NCBI RefSeq assembly: GCF_028858725.1
Contig: NC_084760.1
Span: forward strand, 65,787,867-65,851,866
Length of the DNA stretch: 64,000 bases
Reading direction: 5' to 3'
From: Colius striatus
Taxonomy: Eukaryota > Chordata > Aves > Coliiformes > Coliidae
Of the stretch, positions 49,718-62,169 are shown in pieces (the stretch's first letter is position 1; the number at the start of each line of letters is the position of its first letter). Under the pieces are notes generated by a model that ran no database searches, was not told where the DNA came from, and worked only from the letters and a program-made list of their open reading frames with translations. The position numbers were made by a program, and so were the translations under genes.

Positions 49718-51739
49718 GGCTGCTCCCAGACGGGATCCAGCACCGCTGCCAGAGAGTCTCTGCCCGTCCCACCTCCGATAACGCAAAGCATGTGCTCCAA
49801 CACGCCCAGGATGAGTTAAGCGTCAGTTATACATACCCGCTGCCTATGAAACCACCCGAGGAGCTCAGCAGTGCAGCTGCCACCACGTTCTTCCTCTACA
49901 ACTGCAATTTGACAGTCATGGAGAGGGAGCTCGGTGCTAGCTGCAGCACCCATGGGTGTCTTTGTCCCCTCCTCACGCACTCAGCTGAGGCCAAACCCGA
50001 GCGTTTGCCCTCCTCTCCCTGCTCCCCATGCAAGAAGTCCTCCTTCTGCCCGCGGGAGCCGCAGGAGGGTGGGAGCTGCAGCACCCTGCACCCCACAGGA
50101 CTCCCTCCCTCTTTGGGGGGTGGGGACCCCCGCAGCTGGGGGAACTCTCGGTGCTGGGGCAGGGTTACCTTTGCCAGGGTGACTGCTGGCAGAACTAATC
50201 TACCAGTGTTGGTGGAGTGGGGTTTGGGGTCTGTTGTTTTGGGGTTTTTTTTTCTGCACACGGGTTTTTATCTCCCGGCGCCTTTTACAATGTTTGCCAG
50301 GGAAAACAACAACAAAAAAGGCACAGCACCAGCCCCACACCCGCAAAGACTCTCTGCCCTCAGCTCCCAACAGCCCTGCTGCAAGACCTGCCTCCCGCCG
50401 AACGCGGGCAAGGGTCTGGGCGATTGCCGCCAATATAATTGTAAAGCGCTGGGTTCACATCTTCCCCTCGCTGCCGCGCAGGAGACTTTGCCCTCCGCCT
50501 GCATTTCACACGGCCCGTTCCCGCTCGGGGGGGAGTGCAGGGTGTGCAGGAGGGAGACCAGGTGCCGCTCCCTGGGTCGGAGACCCTCTGCGGATCCCCC
50601 CTATCCCTCCAAACAGCAGAGCAAGACAGGAGGGAGTGTATATGCGTGTGTGCGCAGCATCCCAACCGCCCTCCTGTATCCCCGGTCTCAGGGATGCTGG
50701 GAAAGGAGCCCTGAGCAGCCCCTGCACACTCTCCCCCTGGGGCCAACTGAGGCTGCGGCGGGGCAAGCGGCGGAGCCCACACCTTAGTTGATTTAGCTGG
50801 AGGCGAGCGGGTGGGATGGCTGGCTAACGTGTAACCACATATGCCCTGCTATAAAATCGTCAGCTCCTGCCCCGGCTTTCTGCCCTCCCCGCTGGAAGGA
50901 GGAAGCGCACAGGGAAATTAAAACCAAAAGTAAGCGCTTTACATGCTGCTCTGCAAAGAGAAGGGAAGCTTCCATGCTGCTCTGCTCACAAGGGAGTAAA
51001 AGAAGGGTTATCCGTCCCCAGTTGTCTCTTTCTCCATCGTTACAATTTCAGGATCAGACTCACTTCCGTCTGGCTCCAGGAGATCTGTCAGGGGCCCAGG
51101 GCTTGTCTGCAGGGGACAAGCAGCAGAATTCACCTCAGTTAATGGTGAGAGCAGGTCAGGGGCTCATCAAACCCGCATACAGATGCTGTGGGGCTGACCT
51201 GTAGCAGCTTTCACATCATTCATGCTCAGCAGAAAATAATACTCTCCCAAGCCAGGCATACTTCTGCCTGGCTGGAGAGGAGGCTACCCTGTTTGAAAGA
51301 AGGCATTTTGTAATACATACATTTCGTTAATTCGTTTGTCGAGTCTCTGCACACAGAAGCCCCCAGTGACCCCTTAATTAAACACAAGGCACAGAAAAGC
51401 TTCTGTGTATTTTTCAACACGTTTTCCTTCCCCCCCCCCCCCCCCAAGGGTTTGAACCAAGGGTTTGAATACCAACAACGGGATATTCCCCCAGTAAATA
51501 CAATAGAAACATGTACTATCTGTCCAGGGTGGATGCACCTGAACAATAGATGCCTACACTGCCACAGCCAGGTCTGCCACTGTTGGGGGCAAGGGGGAAT
51601 ACTTCAATTACTCAAAGTGCAAAAAGGCATCACAGTGAGGAAGGGGGGGTGTTGGGGAAAAGTGCCTACAACTTATCAATTCCTTCCCCGCCCACAATTG
51701 TTAGCCCTGCAGTAAGATGACAATGAATGCTGGTAACAG

Positions 51740-52050
51740 CAGGCACAACGCGCTCCCCTCCTCGGCAGCCTCTCCCGCGTCTCGCGTCTGTTCCGCGACC
51801 TCCAGCTGCCGGCGTGTAGGCACACGCCCCCGCCCCCGCGCTCGCCAGCCGCGCACCCAGCCCTGCCCGGCCGGGCCAAGCGTGCGAGCCTCGGCCACCG
51901 GGCGCCAGGCAGCTCCGGAGGCTCGCCACGCCCGGACAGGGCCGGGCTAGCGCGGGCTCTCCGAGGCAAATTCCTAACGGCAGCGCCGGCAGGTTCCTCC
52001 GGCGCCTTCGGCCAGTGCAGAGCAACTTGGGTCCCGTCCGGGATGGGGTT
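51740..52050. promoter_or_regulatory. Orphan CpG island between OVOL2 and PET117
   Basis: A sharply bounded block rich in CpG (for example CTCCCGCGTCTCGCGTCTG, GCCCCCGCCCCCGCGCTCGCC) lies in otherwise ordinary sequence, 8.3 kb from OVOL2 and 3.3 kb before PET117. No exon of either gene is there. It may be a promoter of an unannotated or noncoding transcript, an alternative OVOL2 first exon, or a distal regulatory island. Limits are by eye. Confidence 0.55.
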
Positions 52051-54790
52051 TGAGGGTGTCTTTCCAGTTGAAGCGGCATGCTCCGCGTGCGGGCACTATC
52101 CTCCTGTGAGCACACTCGCCCACCCACGAGGGAGGAAGAGCCGGCTCTGCAAAGGGGAAAGAACAACTCGTTCACTCAAATCCCTGGGAAGAAAAAAAAC
52201 CCAACACCAAAAGCTTTATGAAAACACACTTTCGGGGTTTTTCTTCTTCGCTATCGTTTGTAGTTTGATGAGAGGTTGGTTCCACGTGTCACAGGGGAGA
52301 AATAGGAGAGACATCGTCAACCTGGAAACAGCCTCAGTTCAAACTTGATCTCCACCTCCTGCCATGTTTTGCAGGGTTTTCATTAAGCTTTAGTGTTCCT
52401 GGAGACCCACCATGGCAAACCATGACTGAGCTGCTCCATTCTGTGGATTCTCTGGTGACTAATATAAGGTTGAGCTGACACTGCTACCTCTTCCCTTCAT
52501 AAGATGCTACCCTGCTTGGTATAATCATCCATTACACAAGGCTTAGAACTCCTCCATGTCCATCAAAGTAGTTGGAACGGGCAAAAAGATACAGAAGTCT
52601 TACTGAGATGGGACCTGCAAGGAGGTTGGCAAATGCTCCTGTAAGGACACAGAGGGGAGGGAGCGGCACAGATGCTGCACAAGCTTCATTTTCTTCATAA
52701 ACAAGGATAAAGATGCCCCTTAAGTATTAACTTCAGACATGTTATCCAAGATCACCATAGAGATCTGAGCTGTTTGACCAGGGGAAAAAAAGGGCCTTGA
52801 GCTTTTCAGGCTTCTTCACATGTGAGTCAACCCTTCCCTGCCTGGTGCTCAACCCCATTTCCACTAGACACTGTGTGCCAGCAAAGGAAGAATAGCAAGG
52901 GGACATCAAAGAAAGGTATGAGTGTGACACACCAGGAACCAGCTGTTGGCAGCCAAGGTGTTTGGTAGAGGAAACCTCATGTGGAGAGCAACCAGCAGAG
53001 CTAGCAAAGAAAGAAGCCTTCCTGAGTCACGTTCTTCCCCTCAGCACAAGCCTTACCCCCATTTCCCAGTCTCTGCAGCATCTCTCTGGCTGGGCTTACC
53101 CAGCCCATATAGAAAAGCGTCTCAGAAAAAGGAGTTTCATACAGACCTAGCTGCTAATCTGGTCCATGGCTGGACTTTGCAGAGGGCTGCCTCCCTGAAC
53201 GAGCTCACCCGCAAACACGGGGATAGGGGCAGGAGAAGAGCAGGGCCGCAGCAGGGAAGGGGAGCACACCTGCCCTTGGGAGGGAAAGGAGGAGAGTACC
53301 AACATCTGAACTGCCACGCAACAAAACTCAGGTTGTGAAAGCACAGCCTGAGTGTTCCTCAGCTGGGGTTGTAGCCCCTCGAGTGGTGAATGCCAGGCTT
53401 GGGTAGAGGTGCTGAGCTGGCAGCTGGGCTGAGCTGCACCCTTCCGCCGAGCCGAGGGCACAGCGCTGGCTCCTGCCCGCCCCACAGCTTTGGCTCGACC
53501 CTGTTCTTGGCACTCCAGTGGCCTTGGATGCCTCACAAGCATGTGTAAGCCTTAATAACAGTAAACATGCAGACGTGAGCAAAACTATTAGGCTCAATTG
53601 CAATATCATCATCCCTGCTAATTTTGCCTTTAATTTTAATCACATTCATTCATTCAGCAAACAGATGAGAAAGATTGTTAATGGGGAGGGACTGGCTTTA
53701 CACGCTCTGTCTCCTTCCCTCCAGGTGGGGCTGAGGATGGGACCCCAGCAGCAACTCTCCGAAGCTCTACCTGGAAGTACCCCGAGACTGGTTTTGATAC
53801 AGGGACTGTGGTACCTGCTGAGGTTGATTCCTTGTGCCCCACCATCCTGCCTGGCACCGAGTTCTGGCAGGTACCTGGAGAAAAAATAATACAGGAAGGA
53901 GTAGAGAATAAGCCAACACCTTTCACAATAAACCTCTCACCTTCCCATTTGTTTGTGGTTTAAGGAGTTAACGAGGCAAAAGCAGCAGCCAAACATTGAG
54001 AGCACTCCAGGAATTTGTACAATTCCTTTCTGAATCTGCAGGTAAGTTCAGCATCCATAGTACCAGGGGCTACGGCTTCCTCAGCTCCCATGTGGTGCTT
54101 CTGTCTGGTTGAAGCTTGCAACCCATATGCCTACTGATTACCCCTGGACTGTTGGAAATGGTGAATGATGGCTCTCTATCCCCCTTCAGGCTTTGACAGA
54201 CCTCGTGGTACGTCCCACCTAACCCCTCGATATCCTCGTTTGATACATTTGTCTTCTGCCCTTCTGGTGTGCTTATTTGGGTGGTAACACAGCAGACTCG
54301 TCAGCGACTGATGACAAGTTCCCTGCTTTTTGGGAGCATGACCTGAGCCTCCATCTGGCTCCACAGTAGCCAGCATGAAGTTTGCTTTAAAGTGTTACAG
54401 GCTTAAAGTGCCCTGAAAGGCTGAAGCCCTCCAGATGAAGCCTCCAGCGCAGCTGAACATGGCAAAGCCATTCACATGTTAACCTCACACAGGGGTGCTA
54501 AGAACACGATTTTTCCTCTGTCTGTAAATCACTCAGCAACTGCAGGGAGGAGGTGCCGGTGAAGAGCCCGCTGGGCGAGGAACAACACTGTCCTCAGAGC
54601 ACGTAAAACTGACAGGCACGAGCCCCAAGGCCACACACTGAACAATGTGAAGAAACCAAACAATTGAAGGGCTGCTTTCTCCAGCTGCTTGTCCTGTGCC
54701 GTTTGGGATTTCTGGGCAAGGGAAGTGTAGAACTCGAGTAATAAAAGCAGAAATCTATCTGGAACTCCGAAGAAACCCCATTTCATTTCC
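52051..54790. other. Intergenic tract upstream of PET117
   Basis: Ordinary unique sequence with no supported gene, no CR1 and no RNA gene that I can recognise. Open frames are short. The GC content rises sharply at about 54.8 kb where the PET117/KAT14 island begins. Confidence 0.5.
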
Positions 54791-54799
54791 CAGAGCTGC

Positions 54800-55780
54800 G
54801 TCCGCATGTGGGCGGGAAGCCCCGGGAAACACCCGCTGCAGAGGGGCGCCGGGGAGGCCCCGGCCCTCCGCGGGGCCTTTGCTCAGCAGCACCGCCAGCG
54901 CGGCAGAGCCCGCTTCTCAGCTGCCCAGAGCGGTCAGGCACGGCCGGGTGCCAGCCTTAGGGCCACGGCTCGCCCCACGGCGCCGGTCCCCGCGGGCAGC
55001 ACCGGGCTGCGGGACGCGACGCTGCTCCTTCCCGCCGCCACGCCACGGGGGGCTGCCTGGCGCGGGTCCGGGGGCGGCACAAAGGCCGGCTGGAAGGCGC
55101 TGGGGCCCGGAACGCGGCGGCCGGCCGGAGCACAACCCCGCACCCCCCCGCCGCGGCGCTGCCCCGGGGCAAAGCTCGGCCCTTCGCTGCCCGCCCCGTG
55201 GGGCGGGGCCGCCGCTCGGCACGGCTCGCACCGGCGTTCCATTGCTCCGGCCTGGCTCGACGCGCTCGGCGCTCGGCTGGAGACGGTGCGCGCCGCGCCT
55301 CCTCCCTTCCCCCCCCCAGCTGCGCTCGCCCCGTCCCTTCCCCCCGCGGCGCGCAGGCGGCTCCGGCACGCGCCGCCCGCGGCGATGTCGCGGAGCTCTC
55401 GGGCCGTGCTGGCCGCCTCCGCGCTGCTCTCCGCCGCCATCGTGGCGGCCGTGCACGTCCAGCAGCGGCGGGAGCGCGAGGTGAGTGTCGCGCCGCGGGG
55501 GGCCGGGGGGGAGGGGGCGAGCGGGGCCTCGCCCCGCCCCCGCGGCGGCCGCGCCCACCGGCACGGCGGCCCCGCCCCTCGGCCATGGCCCCGGGTGTCC
55601 CCGCCGGCGGCCCGGCGCTCGGTTCGGCTGTTCCGGAGTGCGGAGCCGCGTCCCCACGCGTCTGTCCGCCTCTGCCCGCCTCTGCCCGCCTCTGCCCGGA
55701 GCGGGAGGCTGCGGTTGGCCCAGAGGCCGGAGCCGTGCCCGCACAGTAGTGCGGTGCCTTCCCGGTGCCGCCTTGCCTGC
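54800..55780. promoter_or_regulatory. CpG island promoter of PET117 and probably KAT14
   Basis: Dense CpG sequence surrounds PET117 exon 1. It contains an NRF1-like GCGCAGGCG (one mismatch) about 30 nt upstream of the start codon region and no TATA box. In human, the PET117 and KAT14 transcripts start close together, and KAT14 needs a noncoding first exon upstream of its acceptor at 62169 here. This island is therefore the likely start for both. Three to four copies of a 10-bp unit TCTGCCCGCC occur at 55660-55698. Confidence 0.7.
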
Positions 55781-58700
55781 TCTGCTCCTCGTCCCTCTCT
55801 TCATCAGCTGCTCCCTTCCACATCTTTTCCAGCCTGGGCATCTGCCCTTTCCGTCTTCACTCTGCACCCACTCCCTCAGCTCGTCCTTCGGGGCTAGTAC
55901 CGGCTCTGAGCTGCAGGGTGAGGGGGCTTCCTCATCCTCCTCCCACCGGCCAGGGGGGTTGGGATGGAGGAAGGATGTGCACCCTCCATGCCTAGGGTGG
56001 GTGGCATACCCTGGAAGCTTCCCCAGAGCTCTGTCCCCTATTCAGCCGTGCTGTCCCACAGGTGCTTGTCCTTCTAGTAGTGCATGCGCTCTGCCTTTCC
56101 TGGTCTCCTCAAATGCCTCCTGCTACAGGGCAAGCAATACCGTCTGTACTGCAGACACCCATCATCTTCTAATAGAGTGCAAGCTATCTGAAACACCATG
56201 TGGTAAATAACCAGGGAAGGTTCTTGTGCTACATATACAAAAACCAGTTAGACACCCAGTGTATGAGATAGCCCTGCAGCCTCAGGTGTCAGGTCTGATG
56301 ATGGCAAGTCCCTGTGCAAAGAAATCCTGCCCAGAACTAGAAGTTATGTGATTGCAGGATGGATACGTTGTGTGTGTGACAGAAATTTGAGCAATTATTA
56401 TGGTAGTATAGGCCTTGCTGATAAGCCAAAGAAGTACTGATATGGGGGCACACACCTGATTTTTATGCTCCTCCTCCCCCTCTACTCTGCCCTGGTGAGG
56501 CCTCATCTGGAGTCCTGTGTCCAGTTCTGGGCTCACCAGCTTGAGGGACAGGGAACTGCTGGAGAAAGTCCAGCAGAGGGCTACCAGGATGATCAGGGGC
56601 CTGGAGCATCCCTCTTTTGAGGAAAGGCTGTGGGAACTGGGGCTGTTTAGCCTGGAGAAGAGAAAACTAAGGGAGAGACTTCATCAACACTTATAAGTAC
56701 CTAAAGGATGAGTGTCAGGAGGATGGGGTGAGCCTTTTTTCTGTAGTGCCCAGTGACAGGACAAGGGGTAATGGACATAAGCCAGAACACAGAAAGTTCC
56801 ACTTAAATACAAGGAGAAACTTTGCTGTTCAGGTGAGGGAGCCCTGGCACAGGCTCCTCCCTGCACAGGGAGGGTGTGGAGTCTCCTTCTCTGGGGTTTT
56901 CCAAACCCACCTGGACACGTTCCTGTGTGACCTGATGGAGGAGAACCTGCATTAGCAGGGGCTTGGACTGGATGGTCTCTAGAGATCCCTTCAAGCCCTT
57001 GCCATTCTATGATTCTGTGACATGCACACAGAAGAAACCTAAGTTAAATTACTGTTGTTAAAGGTCTGAAGCAGTCAGAAGCTGCAAAACAGAAGGGTTC
57101 AAGTTGCTAGTTGCTAGCTGAGTTGCTAGTTCAGTTGCCTGTTGCATGGGCTTTGGATTGCAGTCTGTAATTACAGGATTACATTTTTTTCCCCTAAAGA
57201 GATTGTCTCTGTCCATGCTTGCATATGATGGATCTTGGAGGATGAGGCTGATCTGGGTAAGGAAAGAGGCAGAAGTTGGAAAACACACCAAATAGCACTT
57301 GCAGTAGAAAGAAGGTGACAGCTGGTTGCTTGGAGTGGCAATGGGTAATGGCTCTGCATCTGCTAAAGCTGCCATATACACTGGGTGGATCTCTTAAGCT
57401 CAGATTTTTGTAGGTGATCTCCAGCTAATTCAATGTGGCTGCCTTGAGCCACAAGGTCTGCTAAATGCTCCTAAAGTACAGCTGAAATAAACAAGAGTTG
57501 TACTTTGAGCATGTGCTGCAGGACAACACATGCTCTGAAAAAAATCACCCTTGAGTGTTTCAGTGAGGCACCTGAAATGTTTTTGACCTTAATCTTTGTC
57601 TAATATCTCTCCTTTGTCTCAGAGAGAGGCTGGGAATATAAACTGGTGTTTACAAAACACTCGTATTCTGGGAGCAAAAGGCGTAAAGCAATGTAGAGGT
57701 GAATGAGTAATGCCACCATCAGACCAGGATCTATGTATCATGAAGTAACACCTCAGGCAACAGGCTCAACAAGGAATGGGAAACTAACCACTAAGAGCAC
57801 CTGGTCAGGATACATGCTGAGCACTGTGCAAGACAGCTGTACCCTGGTATGTAGAGACTGCATCAAATGCAAAACGTGGGCAAAATAGGGGCACAACTGC
57901 TTGTTTATAGTGTGCATCCTACCAGAGTGTGAAATGCATCTCTACTAAAAGGAGTGGTGAGTCAGCCAAAGAGCTGATGTGGTTAATGTCCTCTGGTTGC
58001 TCCTTGCATTCCTAATGATACTTTTTCTATTTATATTAATTCTTTTCTAATTATTAAAGATACTGTTTTCTAATTATGTTGTTTACCTGGACTTTAGTAA
58101 AGCCTTTGACACCATCTCTCACAGCAACTTCCTGGAGAAACTGGCTGTTCATGGCTTGCATGGATGTACCCTCCGTTGGGTGGAAAACTGTGGATGGCCA
58201 GGCTCAGAGAGGGATGGGAAATGGAGTTAAATTCAGCTGATGGCCGGTCAGCAGTGGTGTTCCCCAGGGCTCGGTGTTGGGCCTGTTCTGTTTAACATCT
58301 TTATCAATGACCTGGATGAGGGGATCGAGTGCACTCTCAGTCAGTTTGCACATGGCAACAAGCTGGACAGGTGTGTAGATCTGCTTGAAGACAGGAAGGC
58401 TCTTCAGAGGGACCTGGCCAGGCTGGAGCAATGAGCTGAGGGCAATTGGATGAGATTCAACAAGGTCAAGTGCTGGATCCTGCACTTGGGCCACAACAGC
58501 CCCAGACAGCGCTACAGGCTTGGGGCATAGTGGCTGGAAAACTGCCTGGAGGAAAAGGACCTGGGAGTGTTAATTGTTGGCAGCTGAACGTGAGCCAGCA
58601 GTGTGCCCAGGTGGCCAAGAGGGCCAATGGCATCCTGGCTTGTATCAGAAATAGTGTGGCCAGCAGCACCAGGGCAGTGACTGTCCCTCTGTACTCAGCA

Positions 58701-61700
58701 CTGGTGAGGCCTCACCTTGAATATTGTGTTCAGTTCTGGGCCCCTCACTACAGGAAAGACACTGAGGTGCTGGAGTGTGTCCAGAGACAGGCAACAAAGC
58801 TGGAGAAGGGTCTGGAGCACACGTCTGATGAGGAACAGCTGAGGGAGGTGGTGGTGTTCAGCCTGGAGAAGAGGAGGCTGAGGGGAGACACGATGCCTCT
58901 CTACAACTATCTGACAGGAGGTTATAGTGAGGTGAGGGTTAGTCTCTTCTCTCCAGTAATGAGTGATAGGACAAGAGGAAATGGCCTCAAGTTCCGGCAG
59001 GGGAGGTTTAGAATGGAGACTAGGAAGAACTTTTCCCCTGAGAGGGCTGTCAGACACTGTGCCAGGCTGCCCAGGGATGTGGTGGGGTCCCCATCCCTGG
59101 AGAGATTGCAAAGCCGTGTAGCTGAGGTGCTGAGGGACATGTGTTAGTGGTGGGCTTGGCAGTGTGAGGTTAATAGTTTAACTTGATCATCTTAAAGGCC
59201 TTTTCCAACCAAAATGATTCTATACTTGGAAGTAAACAGGGACGTGCTGCCCTTTGCCTGTTACTGTTGCCCTGTGCTTTGTAGTTGTTGCTTGGTTTGC
59301 AAAATAACATTAAATTACTTTAGTTCTTAAACCTGAGGTCACCGCTGCAAGCTTCTGCCTAGGGAGATCCTAATTTTCCCAAAGGAGACAACGGTGGGCG
59401 GCTCTCTCCTTGGGTGTTTTTTAACTGACCTTAACTGGAAACAACTATTGCTGTGGAGGGTATCAGTGTCACTGCTGTCAGGCTGCCAGCAGATAGGCAG
59501 TTGTGCTGAGTGTCCTAGAGACAGAGGAGTCAAAGGATACAGTTGGTCATTGACAACACCTTTTGGGGGTTTCAAGGCACAGATCTTTACTATCCCTCCT
59601 AATATCCAAGCATGGGCATGGCCTCTATGTAGTGAACTTGTAACTTTGGAAGTGCCTGACCTGTACATATGGTCTAGAATTCCTCTAGAATTAGAAATGA
59701 TCTCTCCAAAAGCTGAATTTGATGCTAATCTGTACATGTTTGCAAGGATATTTGCATTCCTCAAGATGCTACTTGTAGAAGTGAAGCCAAAACACTCAAT
59801 TCTTTTTTTTTTTTTTTCCCCAGCAATCAGTGAAATTTAATTTGAAGTTGTTGTTCAGAAGCACTAAGGCTCAAAGCTTATCTTTTAAAAATGAAAAGTG
59901 AGATTTTTCTTCCTATAATCCTCCATGTTGAAGTCAGGAAATAATAGCTTCAGGTTGAAGGAAACAGTTATTTAGAGAATGTAATAGAAATTAGTGCTGT
60001 GGTTATTCCGGAGTCCCGGTATAGGGATTCGTTCAGGTTTATCTTTATGCAGGTGAATAAACTTTTGAATTTTATAAATTGATATGCCAAGCACAAACTG
60101 GTTTGAGCTTGCACACGTTAGTCTAAACTGGTGCAGAAGACAAGCAGGCCTAGCTTCTGAGAACAGAACCTTTTCATAGACGCTCTTTGTGCTCAAATTA
60201 CAGAGGCATCATTTCCAAACTGCCTTTTCCAAGTAAATGCGTTCCCCACCTGAAAGACTGTAAAATAGCCGTGTTTCATGAAGGAATAAGGATTGTGTTC
60301 TTGACATAGTTGTTCAATTACATTTCACCTCCCCATATCTTCTCTTTATTGTTTTTAACTAACAGTAATGAAATCATAAGTTTGTGAACTTTGACTTTAG
60401 CAATTACTAATGTCTAACCTGAGTTCACTTTAGGGAAGCAGAGGGGAAGGAACTGCTATTATTAATTAATTTCTAGAGGTAGTTTTGATTATTGCCTGAC
60501 ATAGGTGTGCATTTTCTTAACAAGGTAAAAATACTTCTTAACCAAAGCCTGTCTATTTTAATCTTGACAGGAGAAACAACCGCCCTTGGCGTGTGCAGTT
60601 GTTGGCATTCTAGACGAGGCATAAAACCCTATGAAAACTTGTCAACAGTCACAAACATCTTGTAAAATGACTTCAGGGTCAGCTTTGAAATAAATTATTT
60701 GCAGGTGCATTTTGGCAGCATTCAAACAGGTCAAGTAAAGTATTGATCATTTTTTGCCATTAGACTAAATAATTTATTCATATTTCCAATATCCAGTGAC
60801 TGAACTTGATACCTGTGAAACTTCTTTCCCGAGTCTAGGCTGAGCGTGAGCTGGTAAATCAGGCAGGTGGATAATGCTCCAGCTAAACTTCAACTAAAGA
60901 GTCTTGTCTTTAGTTGGGCTGAAACACAACTGCAACATCACACAGCTTGACTTCTGAGCCAAGGTTGGCTCTCAACAGGCACTTAACGGTTTTTACGTAT
61001 TTACAATATTCCTGCCCTTGTGTATCATATTTTCTGATAAGCTTTTGGCTACTGCTTTGGAATCTCTTACATGTTTGAATATCTAAAAGCATGTCATCTG
61101 CCCAAGAAGTTCCAAGCCAAACTGCCTGAGTGGACTGGGCTTCCCTTGTTCCCCTAATTTCACCTAATTATCAGAGTGAAAAAAAACCCTTCCACATAGC
61201 AAAGAGTGAGAGAGAAAAGAGTATGAAGGAAACAAAGAGCAGCTGGGATTTTCTTAGGGCTTTTTTACACCCACTGTGGGGCTTACCCACCAATTTGTAA
61301 ACTGCTGGTCTGTGTTACACATGTCTTTTATAATGAACATTTTAGGTGCAGAATATATTCTCTGAATAAAGTGCCTTGCTTTTTTGAGGCTGTGGGACTT
61401 GTGTCAGCCTTGCAGCAAGAGTTTACATGGTAACTTTCAAATGAGACATGAGCAGAAAGAAGCAGATGAAGACACATGGCAGTTTTTCTCTAAAAGAATT
61501 TCCAGTTTGCCACTAAATTCTCTCCAAAGACAGGAGAAGTTTTGGGGAGATTAGTTTGATTTGGTAAACATTTAGGGCAGAGCTAAAAGGATTTTATAGC
61601 ATGGCATGAGAATTGTGGGTGCACAGAACTTGCTTGATAGCTTTATCCCTCAGTAAACCCCCACCATCTGAAGTGAGTACAAATAAAGCTCTTTTTTTTG

Positions 61701-62048
61701 GTGTAGTACCATTATCTTATTGATATAGAATATCAGCTCTTGTAGGTTTAGATTCAAACCATATTAAGTGGCTGTGGTTACAGTTGATGACAGAGGCAGC
61801 AAAGGCAGCACGGTGAAAAGCTCTGCAGGAGACATGAGAGCTTGGGGTGCGGATTGTTTCCAGCAGGCTATGATAAACCTTGTCCGTTGTGCTTGCAGAG
61901 GCTGCACAGTGGAGTTCTCAGAGATCTTGAACGTCAAAATCAGAAAAAGGAGAACATTCGCCTCCTGGAAGAGCAGATTGCTTTGACAAAGCAACTTCTG
62001 GAAGAAAGAGAGAAGGCACTAATGGAAAAAGAGTCCCAGCAGTCCTAG
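55385..62048 (+). CDS. PET117: PET117 cytochrome c oxidase chaperone, complete, 81 aa
   Basis: PET117 is a small mitochondrial inner-membrane/matrix protein needed for complex IV assembly, acting with PET100 and, in yeast, linked to heme a synthesis. Exons are 55385-55480 (32 codons) and 61899-62048 (49 codons plus TAG). The junction is phase 0, donor GAG|GTGAGT, acceptor GCTTGCAG. Length is 81 aa, exactly the human length. Residues 7-24 form a hydrophobic segment ([18 protein letters not shown]) serving as signal anchor, preceded by MSRSSR. The rest is highly charged and helical: [20 protein letters not shown], followed by [11 protein letters not shown]. The 6.4 kb intron holds two CR1 copies. 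The start has G at -3. The same CpG island probably drives KAT14. Confidence 0.95.
55660..55698. repeat. 10-bp tandem repeat in PET117 intron 1
   Basis: The unit TCTGCCCGCC is repeated about four times, the first with one mismatch (TCTGTCCGCC). It lies in the CpG island 180 nt after the PET117 exon 1 donor. Confidence 0.8.
56478..57022 (+). mobile_element. CR1 LINE 3' end in PET117 intron
   Basis: Plus-oriented CR1 beginning near TGCCCTGGTGAGGCCTCATC, through GTCCAGTTCTGGGCTCACC, CTGTTTAGCCTGGAGAAGAG and TGTGTGACCTGATGGAGG, to the tail GCCATTCTATGATTCTGTGA. It is of the 36.4/39.2 kb type but extends further 5'. The region around GGCTCCTCCCTGCACAGGGAG has a small insertion relative to them. 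Confidence 0.95.
58081..59226 (+). mobile_element. CR1 LINE with remnants of reverse transcriptase, longest copy
   Basis: This is the longest CR1 copy in the window, 1.15 kb in plus orientation. It begins inside the ORF2 reverse transcriptase: [14 protein letters not shown] (motif A) is readable from 58081, and [22 protein letters not shown]-like sequence from 58259 lies in a different frame, so at least one frameshift separates them. The expected FADD catalytic motif is read as FAHG (in FAHGNKLD), so the catalytic aspartates are lost. In-frame stops follow. The 3' end (TTAGTGGTGGGCTTGGCAG, TTTTCCAACCAAAATGATTC) matches the 6.9 and 35.6 kb copies. It is a dead element. Confidence 0.95.
59227..61898 (+). 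other. PET117: PET117 intron, right part
   Basis: AT-rich unique intron sequence between the long CR1 copy and PET117 exon 2. No exon-like frame with splice signals stands out. A T-run lies at about 59802-59817. A noncoding KAT14 exon could be hidden here, but I cannot identify one. Confidence 0.5.
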
Positions 62049-62075
62049 GCACAGACCTGGGTGGTTAGAGGTTTG

Positions 62076-62081
62076 ATTAAA
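62076..62081 (+). other. PET117: Candidate PET117 polyadenylation signal (ATTAAA)
   Basis: The common variant hexamer ATTAAA occurs 28 nt after the PET117 stop and 88 nt before the putative KAT14 acceptor at 62169. If used, the PET117 3' UTR would be only about 50 nt and the two transcripts would be neatly separated. Confidence 0.5.
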
Positions 62082-62169
62082 GACATTTGCAGATCGTTGG
62101 TATCTTAAGTATTTGCAAGTGTTTCGACAAACAGAGGTAATCTGTGAAAGACTGGCTCTTTTGTATAGG

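Larger units (their letters stand above)
44000..51739. other. Intergenic tract between OVOL2 and PET117, left part
   Basis: No gene here can be supported from sequence. Composition is moderately GC-rich, so spurious open frames are common, the longest being 383 codons at 49636-50787 (plus). There are no CR1 copies. The stretch holds the TTCC/CTTT microsatellite, a 43-bp tandem duplication and a C-run at about 51431-51446. It separates two divergently transcribed genes, so OVOL2 enhancers would be expected here, but I cannot recognise one. Confidence 0.5.

Noticed and set aside
50850-50856. TATAAAA consensus in the OVOL2-PET117 interval
   Set aside because: An isolated TATA match is frequent by chance. 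No initiator, exon or conserved frame follows it closely, so it is not listed as a promoter.
54806-55897. 363-codon plus-strand frame and 316- and 294-codon minus-strand frames over the PET117 CpG island
   Set aside because: Several frames on both strands are open at once, translate to low-complexity Ala/Arg/Pro/Gly text, and overlap the genuine PET117 exon in another frame. This is what GC-rich sequence poor in stop codons gives by chance.
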